Origin: Erythrobacter colymbi
GTDB lineage: Bacteria; Pseudomonadota; Alphaproteobacteria; Sphingomonadales; Sphingomonadaceae
NCBI RefSeq assembly: GCF_002155685.1
Contig: NZ_MUYK01000005.1
Span: 1-64,000 of the forward strand
Reading direction: 5' to 3'
Length of the DNA: 64,000 nucleotides
Shown: one piece after another, positions 32,286 through 42,839 of the stretch
Numbering within the stretch: position 1 is the stretch's first letter
How the letters are laid out: each line of letters starts with the position of its first letter
Notes under the pieces: generated by a model
The model's database searches: none
Seen by the model: only the letters and a program-made list of their open reading frames with translations
What the model was told of the DNA's origin: nothing
Program-made: the position numbers and the translations under genes

Positions 32286-32422
32286 TTGACCCCTGTCAGA
32301 CCCCCTCCAGCCCCGTCTTGACCCCCGTTTGACCGTTGTTTGACAGCGGTCTGCGGACGATTGCGGTTGCGCCTGCGCCGATTATGCCGTTCATCGGAAG
32401 GCAGCGGAGGGCATCACGGCGC

Positions 32423-33166
32423 ATGGCATCGATCGCGGTCTACAGCGTCAAGGGCGGGGTCGGGAAGACGACCCTCGCGGTCAACCTCGCGTGGATTTCG
32501 GCCACGATCTCGCGCCGCAAGACGCTGCTGTGGGACCTCGACGCATCGAACGGATCGGGCTTCCTGCTGGGGGTGGATGCGCGCAAAAAACGCAGTGCGG
32601 ACAGTGTGTTCCTGCGCGATGGCGATCCGGAAAAGCTGATCCGGGCGACGGCCTATCCGGGGCTCGACCTGCTCCCCGCCGACGAGAGCATCCGCGCGCT
32701 CGACCGCCAGCTGGGCGAGCTTGGCAAGAAGAGGCGGATTGCCCGGATCGCCGAGGGGCTGGGCAAGCGCTACGAGCGTATCATCTTCGATTGCCCCCCG
32801 GTGCTCGGCGAGCTCAGCGCCCAGGTGATGCGCGCCGCCGATCTGGTGATCGTGCCCCTCCCGCCCTCGCCCCTGTCGGCCCGCGCCTTCGAGGTGGTGG
32901 TCGAGGAGGTGCGCGGGCACGGCAAGGGACATCCGCCGATTTTGCCTGTTTTATCAATGCTCGACCTGCGTCGCTCGCTCCACAAGGCCGCGCGCGAAGC
33001 GAACCCGGCGTGGCCCGTGATCCCGCTGGCGAGTGCGGTGGAGCTGTGCGCGGTCGAGCAGCGCCCGCTCGGCGCCTTCGCCCCGCGCTCCCCGGCGGCA
33101 CGGGCGATGGCGGGGTTGTGGACCGCGATCGAGAAGAAGCTCGCGAGCCGCAAAGGGGACAAATAG
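32423..33166 (+). CDS. ParA/MinD-like P-loop ATPase, copy 1
   Basis: 247 residues. The deviant Walker A VKGGVGKTT is at about residue 9. LLWDLDASNGSG holds the switch Asp, and RIIFDCPPVLGELS is the Walker B-like segment at about 115. The protein ends in a characteristic LGAFAPRSPAARAMAGLW block. It belongs to the ParA/MinD/BcsQ group that positions cargo or regulates assemblies. No parB or parS is adjacent, so plasmid partition is unlikely. A close paralogue lies at 34373, with a DUF3667 gene between them. The ATG at 32423 begins directly at the P-loop fold. Confidence 0.85.
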   Translation: MASIAVYSVKGGVGKTTLAVNLAWISATISRRKTLLWDLDASNGSGFLLGVDARKKRSADSVFLRDGDPEKLIRATAYPGLDLLPADESIRALDRQLGELGKKRRIARIAEGLGKRYERIIFDCPPVLGELSAQVMRAADLVIVPLPPSPLSARAFEVVVEEVRGHGKGHPPILPVLSMLDLRRSLHKAAREANPAWPVIPLASAVELCAVEQRPLGAFAPRSPAARAMAGLWTAIEKKLASRKGDK

Positions 33167-33224
33167 CCGCTTTCGCACCTGCAGCGATTGTGCCTATAGC
33201 CGAAGGATAAGAGGGGCGTGAGCT

Positions 33225-34280
33225 ATGGGCGATCTGGGCGACGGCATCGGGACGGTGATCGAGGGCGGGCTGCTCGGCCGCGCGGTCGAGCCGAACGCTG
33301 CCGGCGCGCATGGCCATGATGCTGCCGGGCCGGTGGTCTGCGCCAACTGCCAGACTGTTTTTTCAGGCAATTTCTGCCCCGCCTGCGGCCAGAAGGCGCA
33401 TATCCACCGCAGCCTCGCCGCGATCGGCCACGACATCATGCACGGGGTGCTGCACCTCGACGGGAAGCTCTGGAACACGCTACCGCTGCTGGTGTTCAAG
33501 CCTGGCGATCTCACCCGCCGTTTCATCGCGGGCGAGCGGGCGAAGTTCGTCAGCCCGATGTCGATGTTCCTGTTCACCGTCTTCGCAATGTTCGCGGTGT
33601 TCCAGATGGTCGGCATCGGCGCGCCGACCGAAATGGCCGACGATCTCTTCGGATCGGACACGGACAAGCCGTTCCAGTCCGAGGTCCGCAACGAGATCAA
33701 CGCGCTCGAGAAGGAGCGCGCCGATCTGCCCGCCAACAGCCCGCGGCGGCAGGAGATCGACAACACGCTGACCGGCCTCAACCTCGTGCTGTCCAAAGCC
33801 GCCAATCAGGATGCTCAGACCGAAAGGTCGGTCACCTTCAACACCGGGAGCTCGTGGCTCGACGAGCATCTGCTTGAAAAGTGGAAGAAGAACCCCGGGC
33901 TGATGCTCTACAAGCTGCAGTCGAACGGGTACAAGTTCAGCTGGTTGCTGATCCCGCTCTCGGTGCCGTTCTTGTGGCTGATGTTCGCGTGGCGAAGGCA
34001 GTTCAAGGCCTACGACCACGCGGTCTTCGTGACCTATTCGCTCAGCTTCATGTCGCTGCTGTTCATCGTCATGTCGATCCTCAGCACGGTCCCCAATGGC
34101 GGCCCGTGGGCGGCGGTGCTGTTCGCGATCGGCGCGCCGCTGCATCTCTACAAGCAGCTGCGCTATGCTTACAGCCTGGGGCGCTTCTCGGCCTTCTGGC
34201 GGTTCTGCGTGCTGCTGTTCTGCGTGCAGATCGTGCTGACGCTGTTCCTGCTGATCCTCGGCGTGCTCGGCGCATTCTGA
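33225..34280 (+). CDS. DUF3667 membrane protein with zinc ribbon
   Basis: 351 residues. An N-terminal zinc ribbon (CANCQTVFSGNFCPACGQ, about 38-55) is followed by GVLHLDGKLWNTLPLL then VFKPGDLTRRFIAG, the DUF3667 signature. The middle region is polar and predicted coiled (about 135-190), and four or so membrane helices follow. Function is unknown. It lies 58 nt after one ParA-like gene and 92 nt before the other, all on one strand, suggesting a joint role. Confidence 0.8.
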   Translation: MGDLGDGIGTVIEGGLLGRAVEPNAAGAHGHDAAGPVVCANCQTVFSGNFCPACGQKAHIHRSLAAIGHDIMHGVLHLDGKLWNTLPLLVFKPGDLTRRFIAGERAKFVSPMSMFLFTVFAMFAVFQMVGIGAPTEMADDLFGSDTDKPFQSEVRNEINALEKERADLPANSPRRQEIDNTLTGLNLVLSKAANQDAQTERSVTFNTGSSWLDEHLLEKWKKNPGLMLYKLQSNGYKFSWLLIPLSVPFLWLMFAWRRQFKAYDHAVFVTYSLSFMSLLFIVMSILSTVPNGGPWAAVLFAIGAPLHLYKQLRYAYSLGRFSAFWRFCVLLFCVQIVLTLFLLILGVLGAF

Positions 34281-34372
34281 TCACGCCGCAACCTGTCCCG
34301 CACAGGGAACGTCTCGCCGGTCCGCTTGTTCCTTAACCAAGGTTAGGGCACGGGCACCCGCAGGAGTGCGTC

Positions 34373-35128
34373 ATGGCGGTGATTGCGGTCTATAGCGCGA
34401 AGGGCGGCGTCGGGAAGACGACGATTGCCGCCAATCTGGCGTGGTGTTCTGCCCATGCGGCCGCGCGCCGGACGCTGCTGTGGGATCTCGATCCGGCTGA
34501 CGGCGCGGGGTTCATGTTCGCGCTGGAGCCGCGCCGGAAGCGGCAGGCGCGCAGCCTGTTTGCCGGCGATGTCACGGCCCATGCGCTGATCCAGCCCAGC
34601 AGCTATGCCGGTCTCGACCTGCTCCCCTCGGACAGCAGCCTGCGCGAGCTGGATTCGATGCTGCTGCGGATGGGGCAGCGGCACCGGATCGCGACGCTCG
34701 GCAAGCAGCTGTCGCGCAGCTACGACCGGCTGATCCTCGATTGCCCGCCGATGCTGAACGAGCTGAGCGCGCAGGTGCTGCGCGCGGCGACGCTGGTGAT
34801 CGTGCCGCTGTCGCCCTCGCCCCTGTCGTCGCGCGCGTTCGACTTCGTGGTCGAGGAAATCCGCCGCCACACCAAGCGGCCTCCCCCGACCCTGCCGGTG
34901 CTCTCGATGATCGACCGGCGGCGTTCGCTCCACCTCGAGGCGCTGGCGGCCAATCCGACCTGGCCCGCGATCCCGATGGTCAGCGCGGTGGAGATGTGCG
35001 CGGTGCACCGCCGCCCGCTCGGCACCTTCGCGCCGCGCTCTCCGGCAGCGCTCGCCTTTGCGCGGCTGTGGGACGGGATCGAGCGCAAGCTGGCGCAGAT
35101 AGAGGCAAAGACCGCGGTCCTCGCCTGA
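34373..35128 (+). CDS. ParA/MinD-like P-loop ATPase, copy 2
   Basis: 251 residues and clearly paralogous to the gene at 32423. It shares the opening IAVYSAKGGVGKTTIAANLA, the TLLWDLDPADGAG switch region, LILDCPPMLNELSAQVLRAA, VSAVEMCAVHRRPLGTFAPR and the C-terminal block. The duplicated pair flanks the DUF3667 gene. Upstream, TAACC-AA-GGTTA (34334-34345) is a small dyad. Partners and cargo are unknown. Confidence 0.85.
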   Translation: MAVIAVYSAKGGVGKTTIAANLAWCSAHAAARRTLLWDLDPADGAGFMFALEPRRKRQARSLFAGDVTAHALIQPSSYAGLDLLPSDSSLRELDSMLLRMGQRHRIATLGKQLSRSYDRLILDCPPMLNELSAQVLRAATLVIVPLSPSPLSSRAFDFVVEEIRRHTKRPPPTLPVLSMIDRRRSLHLEALAANPTWPAIPMVSAVEMCAVHRRPLGTFAPRSPAALAFARLWDGIERKLAQIEAKTAVLA

Positions 35129-35146
35129 CGCGGGTCGCGCACAGCA

Positions 35147-35180
35147 AAGGGGCGCCCGGATCGCTCCGGACGCCCTCTTG
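35147..35180. terminator. bidirectional terminator between parA-like copy 2 and ftsH
   Basis: A G+C-rich stem (GGGCG-C-CCGGA / TCCGG-A-CGCCC, loop TCGC) flanked by AAA on the left and CTCTT on the right lies between the two convergent genes. Confidence 0.6.
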
Positions 35181-35202
35181 GTGATTGCTGCGATCAGCGG
35201 TG

Positions 35203-37161
<1,959 letters not shown>

Positions 37162-37281
37162 CGCGGTGGGATTCCTTTCCTCATCGACAATGTAGGACGG
37201 CCTCGGTGAATGGCAAGATAATGCGCAGACGCGGGCATGATGCTAATTTTCGAACAGGGGTTCGCGATTTATCGATTCCGG

Positions 37282-37944
37282 TTATCGGTTCTGGCCAGTG
37301 CCATAGGCCGCAAGGAACACCTCGACCGCGCCTGCGATCCGCCGGTCGCGCTGTTCGGGGCTGACGATGGCACCGAAGCGGCGTTCGAGATCGCCCATGC
37401 CCTTGCACATCGATACGAACTGTTCGGCGGCCAGCATCGGATCGGCAACCGCCAGCTCGCCCGCTTCGGTCTCATGCGCGAGCCACGCGCCGAAAGCCTG
37501 CTTCATTCGCCAGGGGCCCGCTTCGAGGAAGGCGATGCCGATGGCCGGCTCGGCCTCGGTCTCGGCGGCGATACGGCGTTCGAATTGCAGCATTTCCGGG
37601 CGGTTGAGGAAGGCGAAGATCGCCTCGCCGATCGCGGTCATCCGCTCGCGGATGGTGCCCTGCGGCACCGCCTCGATCGAAAAATGGCCGCGCATCTTCT
37701 CGCACTCGCATTCGACCGCGGCGGCGAACAGCGCGCGCTTGTCGCCGAACTGGTTGTAGATCGTGACTTTGGAGACGCCCGCGTCGGCGGCAACCTGCTC
37801 GATCGCGGTGGCGGCATAGCCGTGATGGAAGAACAGGTGCGCCGCCGTATCGACAATCGCGGCGCGCTTTGCGGCATCGAGCGGCCTGCCCGCTTTCCGG
37901 CGAACAGGTTTTTTTTCAGGACTGGCTGAATGCCCGATTGACAA
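37282..37944 (-). CDS. TetR-family regulator of the adjacent exporter
   Basis: 220 residues. The helix-turn-helix is at about 20-65 (AAKRAAIVDTAAHLFFHHGY, AIEQVAADAGVSKVTIYNQF, GDKRALFAAAV). The C-terminal ligand domain resembles AefR-like members. It is divergent from the ABC exporter operon, with two dyads in the gap, and probably represses it until an inducer binds. The start is a TTG at 37944 without a good Shine-Dalgarno and lies next to the first dyad, so the true start could be slightly different. Confidence 0.85.
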   Translation of the reverse strand: MSIGHSASPEKKPVRRKAGRPLDAAKRAAIVDTAAHLFFHHGYAATAIEQVAADAGVSKVTIYNQFGDKRALFAAAVECECEKMRGHFSIEAVPQGTIRERMTAIGEAIFAFLNRPEMLQFERRIAAETEAEPAIGIAFLEAGPWRMKQAFGAWLAHETEAGELAVADPMLAAEQFVSMCKGMGDLERRFGAIVSPEQRDRRIAGAVEVFLAAYGTGQNR

Positions 37945-37946
37945 AG

Positions 37947-37981
37947 TGAACGGCTCCGTTCAGTTAAACGCTGCCGTTCAA
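37947..37981. promoter_or_regulatory. paired TetR-type operator dyads
   Basis: TGAACG-GCTC-CGTTCA (37947-37962) and TTAAACGCTGCCGTTCAA (37964-37981) are two adjacent inverted repeats sharing the half-site CCGTTCA(A). They lie between the TetR gene and the exporter permease gene. A TTGACA box (37938-37943) lies just before them on the plus strand. Confidence 0.65.
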
Positions 37982-38038
37982 TAATGGTGCGAGTCTCTCC
38001 CTCGCGCAACCCCACCTGCTGATAAAGGTTCCTGACAC

Positions 38039-39175
38039 GTGCTCTGGATCGCCATCAGAATGCTCACCGGGGACTCGCAGAAGTTCTACGGACTGTTGTT
38101 CGGTATCGCTTTTTCCACCCTGCTGATCACCCAGCAGATGACGATCTTCGTCAACCTCGTCGAACGCGGGGCGAGCGGGGTCTACAACGCGCCCGAGGCC
38201 GAGGTGTGGGTGATGGACCCGGTCAGCCGCACCACCGATGTCAGCTACGCCATGCCCTCGACCGCGCTCGACAAGGTGCGCTCGGTGCCGGGGGTGGAGT
38301 GGGCCGTGCCGCACCTGCGCGCGCAGGCCAATGTCCGCACGGCCGATGGCGACCTCGAAGGCGTCGCGGTGATCGGGGTCGATGATGCGACGCTGATCGG
38401 CCTGCCCAAGCGCATGGCGACCGGCGACAAGAACGTACTCTTCGCACCCGATACCGTAGTGATCGACGATGTCGGCGTCACCCGCCTGTTCTCGAACGGC
38501 GCAAGCCCGCTGGGCGAGCGGCTGGAACTCAACGACCAGCGCGCCGTGATCCGCGGCATCGCCGACGCGATCCCCAGCTTCACGAGCACCGTGGTGCTCT
38601 ACACCCGCTATTCGAACGCGCTCAATTTCGTCCCCGGCACCCGCAACCGCCTCAGCTTCGTGCTGGTCGGCATCTCCCCCGGGCAGACCGCCGAGGGGGT
38701 CGCCGCGCGGATCGAGAAGGAGACAGGGCTCAAGGCCGAAACCCGCAAGGAATTCGCCCGCGCCGGGGTCGATTTCATCATCCAGAACACCGGCATCCCG
38801 ACCAATTTCGGCATCACCGTGTTCCTCGGCTTCGTCGTCGGCGTGGCGATCGTCGGGCTGACCTTCAGCCTGTTCCTGCGCGACAACATCAAGCAGTTCG
38901 GCGCGTTGAAGGCGATCGGGGTGACCAACTCCAGGATCGTGCAGATGGTCGGCGTGCAGGCGGGCCTGGTCGGCATGATCGGCTATTCGCTCGGCGTCGT
39001 GGGCACGGTCGCCTTCATCAAGGGCTTCGGTTCCAACCCCTTCTTCAAGGGCTTCTACATCCCCTGGCAGATCCCGCTGATCAGCTTGGCCGCCGTGGTG
39101 GTGATCCTCGCCATCACCGGCTTCATCGCGATCCGCAGCGTGCTCAGGACCGAACCGGCGGCGGTGTTCCGGTGA
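38039..39175 (+). CDS. ABC exporter permease (DevC/MacB type)
   Basis: 378 residues. The FtsX/MacB topology is one N-terminal helix (about 18-38), a large periplasmic domain (about 45-255) and three C-terminal helices with FSLFLRDNIKQFGALKAIGV between the first two. The closest architecture is DevC of the DevBCA exporters. The GTG at 38039 is used. The stop overlaps the ATPase gene start (GTGA, 39172). It works with the ATPase, adaptor and outer-membrane protein that follow. Confidence 0.88.
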   Translation: MLWIAIRMLTGDSQKFYGLLFGIAFSTLLITQQMTIFVNLVERGASGVYNAPEAEVWVMDPVSRTTDVSYAMPSTALDKVRSVPGVEWAVPHLRAQANVRTADGDLEGVAVIGVDDATLIGLPKRMATGDKNVLFAPDTVVIDDVGVTRLFSNGASPLGERLELNDQRAVIRGIADAIPSFTSTVVLYTRYSNALNFVPGTRNRLSFVLVGISPGQTAEGVAARIEKETGLKAETRKEFARAGVDFIIQNTGIPTNFGITVFLGFVVGVAIVGLTFSLFLRDNIKQFGALKAIGVTNSRIVQMVGVQAGLVGMIGYSLGVVGTVAFIKGFGSNPFFKGFYIPWQIPLISLAAVVVILAITGFIAIRSVLRTEPAAVFR

Positions 39176-39921
39176 GCGAGACGACAACCATGGACACCAC
39201 AAGCATCGGCGGCTGCGCACCCGAAGCGGCGATCTGCGCCCGGGGCATCACCCGCGACTTCGAGGCCGGACAGACCACCATCCGCGTGCTGCACGGGATC
39301 GACACCGACATCCGCTCGGGCGAGCTCACCTACGTCGTGGGCGAGAGCGGATCGGGCAAGACGACCCTCATCTCGATCATGTGCGGCATCCTCTACCCGA
39401 CCGAGGGCGAGGTGAAGGTCTTCGGCACTGACATCTACAAGCTGACCGATACCGAGCTGGTGAATTTCCGCCTCAAGAACATCGGTTTCATCTTCCAGCA
39501 GTACAACCTCATCCCCTCGATCGACGCCGCCGCCAACGCCGCGGTGCCGCTGATCGCGCAGGGCGTTCCGCTCGCCGAAGCGCGAGAGCGGGCCAAGGTG
39601 CTGCTCGACAAGCTCAACATCGGCAACCAGGCCGACAAGCTGCCGCGCCAGCTTTCGGGCGGGCAGCAGCAGCGCGTCGCCATCGCCCGCGCGCTGGTCC
39701 ACGAACCGCGGCTGGTGGTCTGCGACGAGCCGACCGCGGCATTGGACGCGCGCTCGGGCCGCCGCGTGATGGACCTGCTGCGCGAAGTCGCGGTCGCCCC
39801 CGACCGCGCCTGCATCATCGTCACCCACGACAACCGCATCTTCGATCTCGCCGACCGGATCATCGTTCTGGAAGACGGGCGCATCACCCATGACGGGACG
39901 GAGATGCCCGATGACCACTGA
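39172..39921 (+). CDS. ABC exporter ATPase (LolD/MacB/DevA type)
   Basis: 249 residues. Walker A GESGSGKTTL is at about residue 60, the Q-loop in IFQQYNLIPS at about 107, the ABC signature LSGGQQQRVAIARAL at about 160 and Walker B LVVCDEPTAALD at about 180, with the H-loop HD after it. It belongs to the MacB/DevA subfamily that powers mechanotransmission through a tripartite pump. The GTG start overlaps the permease stop. Confidence 0.93.
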   Translation: MSETTTMDTTSIGGCAPEAAICARGITRDFEAGQTTIRVLHGIDTDIRSGELTYVVGESGSGKTTLISIMCGILYPTEGEVKVFGTDIYKLTDTELVNFRLKNIGFIFQQYNLIPSIDAAANAAVPLIAQGVPLAEARERAKVLLDKLNIGNQADKLPRQLSGGQQQRVAIARALVHEPRLVVCDEPTAALDARSGRRVMDLLREVAVAPDRACIIVTHDNRIFDLADRIIVLEDGRITHDGTEMPDDH

Positions 39922-39978
39922 TACGCCCTCTCTTCCCCTCTCCCTGACCCTCTCCCAACCGAACCCGCCGAGGACGCC

Positions 39979-40968
39979 ATGCTCCGCAATCTAAGCTTTG
40001 CCCGCCAGATCCTGCCGGTCGGCGCCCTGATCGGCGTCGCCATCGCCGTTTGGCTGATCCTGGTCGGCCTGCCCGACCGCTCCACCGCCGCGCCCGCCGA
40101 GCAGCCGCCCAAGGCGGTCGGCAAGCTCGCGAACGGAGAGCGCGTCGCAGGCGCAGGGGTGGTCGAGCCGGCGAGCGAGGTGATCGACATCGGCTCGGCG
40201 CTGTCGGGCCTCGTCACCGACGTGCTGGTGCGCCCGGGTGACCGGGTCGCCAAGGGGCAGGTGCTGTTCCTCGTCGATGCCCGCGCCGCGCGCGCCAGCC
40301 TGGATCAGGCCAACGCCGCGATCGGCGAAGCCCGCGCCGCCATCGCCGAGGCTTCCACCGCGCAGAAGACCGCGCGCGAGCAGCTCGCGCTCTACCGCAG
40401 CCTTGCCGATCCTGCCGCCGTCAGCCGCTCCGAAGTGATCCGCGCCGAAGGCGAGGAAGCCGCCGCGACCAGCCGCCTCGGCTCGGCCCGTGCGCGCCTT
40501 GCCGCCGCCCAGTCCGCCGCCGCCGCCGCCCGCACCGAGATCGAGCGGCTGACCGTGCGCGCGCCGATTTCGGGCGAGATCCTCGCGGTCAACGTCCACC
40601 CCGGCGAATTCGTCGCCACACAGGGCGGGGGCGGCAGCAATTCGCCCTTCATCCAGATGGGAGAGACCAATCCGCTGCACGTGCGCGTCGACATCGACGA
40701 GAACGAGATCGGGCGCGTGGCGCTGGGCCAGCCCGCCGTGATTTCCCCGCGCGGGGCGGCCGAGCTCCACGTCAACGCCACCTTCGTGCGCGCCGAGCCG
40801 CAGGTGGTGCCCAAGCGTTCGCTCACCAACTCGGCGGCCGAGCGGGTCGACGTGCGCGTGCTCCAGCTGATCTACGCCCTGCCGCCCTCCGAGGCGTTCC
40901 GCGTGGGCCAGCAGATCGACGCCTTCATCCCCGCCAAGGCGGGCGCGCCTGCCAAGACGGAGGGCTGA
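39979..40968 (+). CDS. HlyD-family periplasmic adaptor
   Basis: 329 residues. An N-terminal membrane anchor (about 14-32) is followed by a lipoyl/barrel-sandwich half (VIDIGSALSGLVTDVLVRPG then DRVAKGQ). An alpha-helical hairpin rich in Ala, Gln and Glu comes next (about 100-190), then the second half (LTVRAPISGEILAVNVHPGE) and a beta-barrel. It bridges the ABC permease to the outer-membrane channel. It is 57 nt after the ATPase gene and 4 nt before the channel gene. Confidence 0.92.
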   Translation: MLRNLSFARQILPVGALIGVAIAVWLILVGLPDRSTAAPAEQPPKAVGKLANGERVAGAGVVEPASEVIDIGSALSGLVTDVLVRPGDRVAKGQVLFLVDARAARASLDQANAAIGEARAAIAEASTAQKTAREQLALYRSLADPAAVSRSEVIRAEGEEAAATSRLGSARARLAAAQSAAAAARTEIERLTVRAPISGEILAVNVHPGEFVATQGGGGSNSPFIQMGETNPLHVRVDIDENEIGRVALGQPAVISPRGAAELHVNATFVRAEPQVVPKRSLTNSAAERVDVRVLQLIYALPPSEAFRVGQQIDAFIPAKAGAPAKTEG

Positions 40969-40972
40969 GGCG

Positions 40973-42385
40973 ATGCGCCGCTTTGCCCCCCTTGCGGCGG
41001 CGCTGATGCCGCTGGCGCTCGGCGGGTGCGTGATGCACCCCGCGCCCGAGATTGCGACGCCGACGCCCGAGCTTCCGCAGGCCTTCTTCTTCCGCCCGGA
41101 AGCCTCCACCGCAACAGCGCTCGCCGCGCTGATGCCGGAGGGTGACCCCGCCTATCAGACGCTCTCGCAGGCGGCGCTGGCAGATGCGCCCAACCTCGCC
41201 GAGGCTGCCGCGCGGATCGACACCGCCCGCGCCGGTGCCAAGGGTGCGGGCGCCAATCGCCTGCCCAACATCACCGCCGATGGCAGTGTGAAGCGCAATC
41301 GCATCAACACCGCGCAGTTCGGGCAGGCCGGGCAGCAGGGCTTCATCCCCGCCGAGCAGACCTCCTACGGTGCCAACATCAATGCCAGCTGGGACATCGA
41401 CCTCTTCGGGCGACTGAAGGCCGAAGAGCGCGCCGCGCTCGCCCGGATCGATGCCGCCAGCGCGCAGGCGCAGGGCGTGCGGCTGGCGCTGCTTGCCGAG
41501 ATCGCCGCGAGCATCACCGATTGGCGCGTGCTCGACGCGCGCGCCGCCGCGATCGAGGCCGATGCCGCCGCCGCCAAGCAACTGGCGGGCCTTGCCAAGG
41601 TGCGCGAGGACGCCGGGATCGCCCCGGGCTTCGACCGCGTGCGGGCCGAGGCGACCGCGAGTTCCTCCGCCGTGCGCCTCGCCGCGCTCGACAGTGAACG
41701 CGCGCGACTGATCGGCCGGCTGGTGACGCTGACCGCGCAGGATGCCGCCACCGTGCGCAAGGCGCTCGCCGCCCCCGCACCGGCGCTTGCCACGGCGCCC
41801 GCACCGGCCGCCCTGCCCTCCGACCTCCTCGCCAACCGGCCCGATGTCGCCGCCGCCGCCGCCAATCTCGCCGCGAGCGATGCCGACCTTGCCGCCGCCG
41901 CGCGGGCGCGCTTCCCGCGCATCACGCTGTCGGGCGTGATCGGCCTGCTCGCCTTCGACCCCGAGGACTTCTTCGACGATTCCCTCGTCGGCTCGCTGAC
42001 CGGCGCGATTGCCGGCCCGCTGCTCGATTTCGGGCGCGTCGGCGCGCAGATCGATGCGGCGGCGGGTGACAAGCGCGCGGCCTTCGCGGCCTATCGCGGA
42101 GCGGTCTATCAGGCGCTGGGCGATGCCGAGGCAGCCTATGGCGTCGTCACCGCCGCCGATGCCGAGGCAAAGCTGGCGGTAATGCAACGCGACCAGCTCG
42201 GCCGCGCTGCGCAGATCGCCGAGACGCGCTACAAGGCGGGGCTCGCCAGCTTCCTCGAAGTGCTCGAAGCCCGCCGCGCGGCGGATTCGAGCGGCGAGGC
42301 GGCAGCAGCAGCCCTCGGCCGGGCATCGCGTGCGCGGATCGTGCTGTGGCAGGCGCTGGGCGGCGAGGTGATGGCGGCAGACTAG
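40973..42385 (+). CDS. NodT/TolC-family outer-membrane efflux lipoprotein
   Basis: 470 residues. The signal peptide has lipobox LGGC (Cys at about residue 18). Two long helical repeat regions typical of outer-membrane efflux proteins follow (NINASWDIDLFGRLKAEERA and its counterpart GPLLDFGRVGAQIDAAAGDK). It forms the exit duct for the DevBCA-type pump encoded just upstream. The substrate is unknown; drugs, glycolipids or siderophores are all possible. Confidence 0.92.
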   Translation: MRRFAPLAAALMPLALGGCVMHPAPEIATPTPELPQAFFFRPEASTATALAALMPEGDPAYQTLSQAALADAPNLAEAAARIDTARAGAKGAGANRLPNITADGSVKRNRINTAQFGQAGQQGFIPAEQTSYGANINASWDIDLFGRLKAEERAALARIDAASAQAQGVRLALLAEIAASITDWRVLDARAAAIEADAAAAKQLAGLAKVREDAGIAPGFDRVRAEATASSSAVRLAALDSERARLIGRLVTLTAQDAATVRKALAAPAPALATAPAPAALPSDLLANRPDVAAAAANLAASDADLAAAARARFPRITLSGVIGLLAFDPEDFFDDSLVGSLTGAIAGPLLDFGRVGAQIDAAAGDKRAAFAAYRGAVYQALGDAEAAYGVVTAADAEAKLAVMQRDQLGRAAQIAETRYKAGLASFLEVLEARRAADSSGEAAAAALGRASRARIVLWQALGGEVMAAD

Positions 42386-42389
42386 CCGC

Positions 42390-42839
42390 TCACCCCCGCC
42401 GCTGGATGAGTGCCGATCGCTCGCAGCGGCACACCACCTCGCCCCGCTGGTTCATCATCTCGTGCACCCAGGTGACGATCCCCGCATCGGGGCGCGACTT
42501 GCTCTCCCGCAGTTCCTTGACCTCGGAAGATGCGCGCAGGGTATCGCCGATGAAGACGGGCTTGGGCGTCACCACCTTGTCGAAGCCGAGGTTGGCGACC
42601 AGCGTGCCGAGCGTCGTCTCCCCAACCGACAGCCCGACCAGCAGGCTGAAGGTGAAGGTCGAGTTGACCAAGATCTGACCGAACCCGCTGGCCTTCGCTG
42701 CCTCCACATCGATGTGGAGCGGCTGGGGGTTGTGGGTCATAGTGGAGAACAGCAGGTTGTCGGTCTCGGTCACGGTCCGGCGGATCGGATGCTCGATCCG
42801 CTCGCCGACCTGCCATTCGTCGAAGTACTTGCCGGCCAT
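42390..42839 (-). CDS. MaoC-family acyl-CoA dehydratase
   Basis: 149 residues with a hot-dog fold. The motif [14 protein letters not shown] (about 35-48) carries the family's D/N-x4-H hydratase-site residues, and [19 protein letters not shown] follows. It would hydrate enoyl-CoA, mesaconyl-CoA or similar. The ATG at 42839 (MAGKYFDEW) overlaps the stop of the CoA-transferase gene by ATGA, so the two are coupled and probably act on the same acyl-CoA. Confidence 0.88.
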   Translation of the reverse strand: MAGKYFDEWQVGERIEHPIRRTVTETDNLLFSTMTHNPQPLHIDVEAAKASGFGQILVNSTFTFSLLVGLSVGETTLGTLVANLGFDKVVTPKPVFIGDTLRASSEVKELRESKSRPDAGIVTWVHEMMNQRGEVVCRCERSALIQRRG

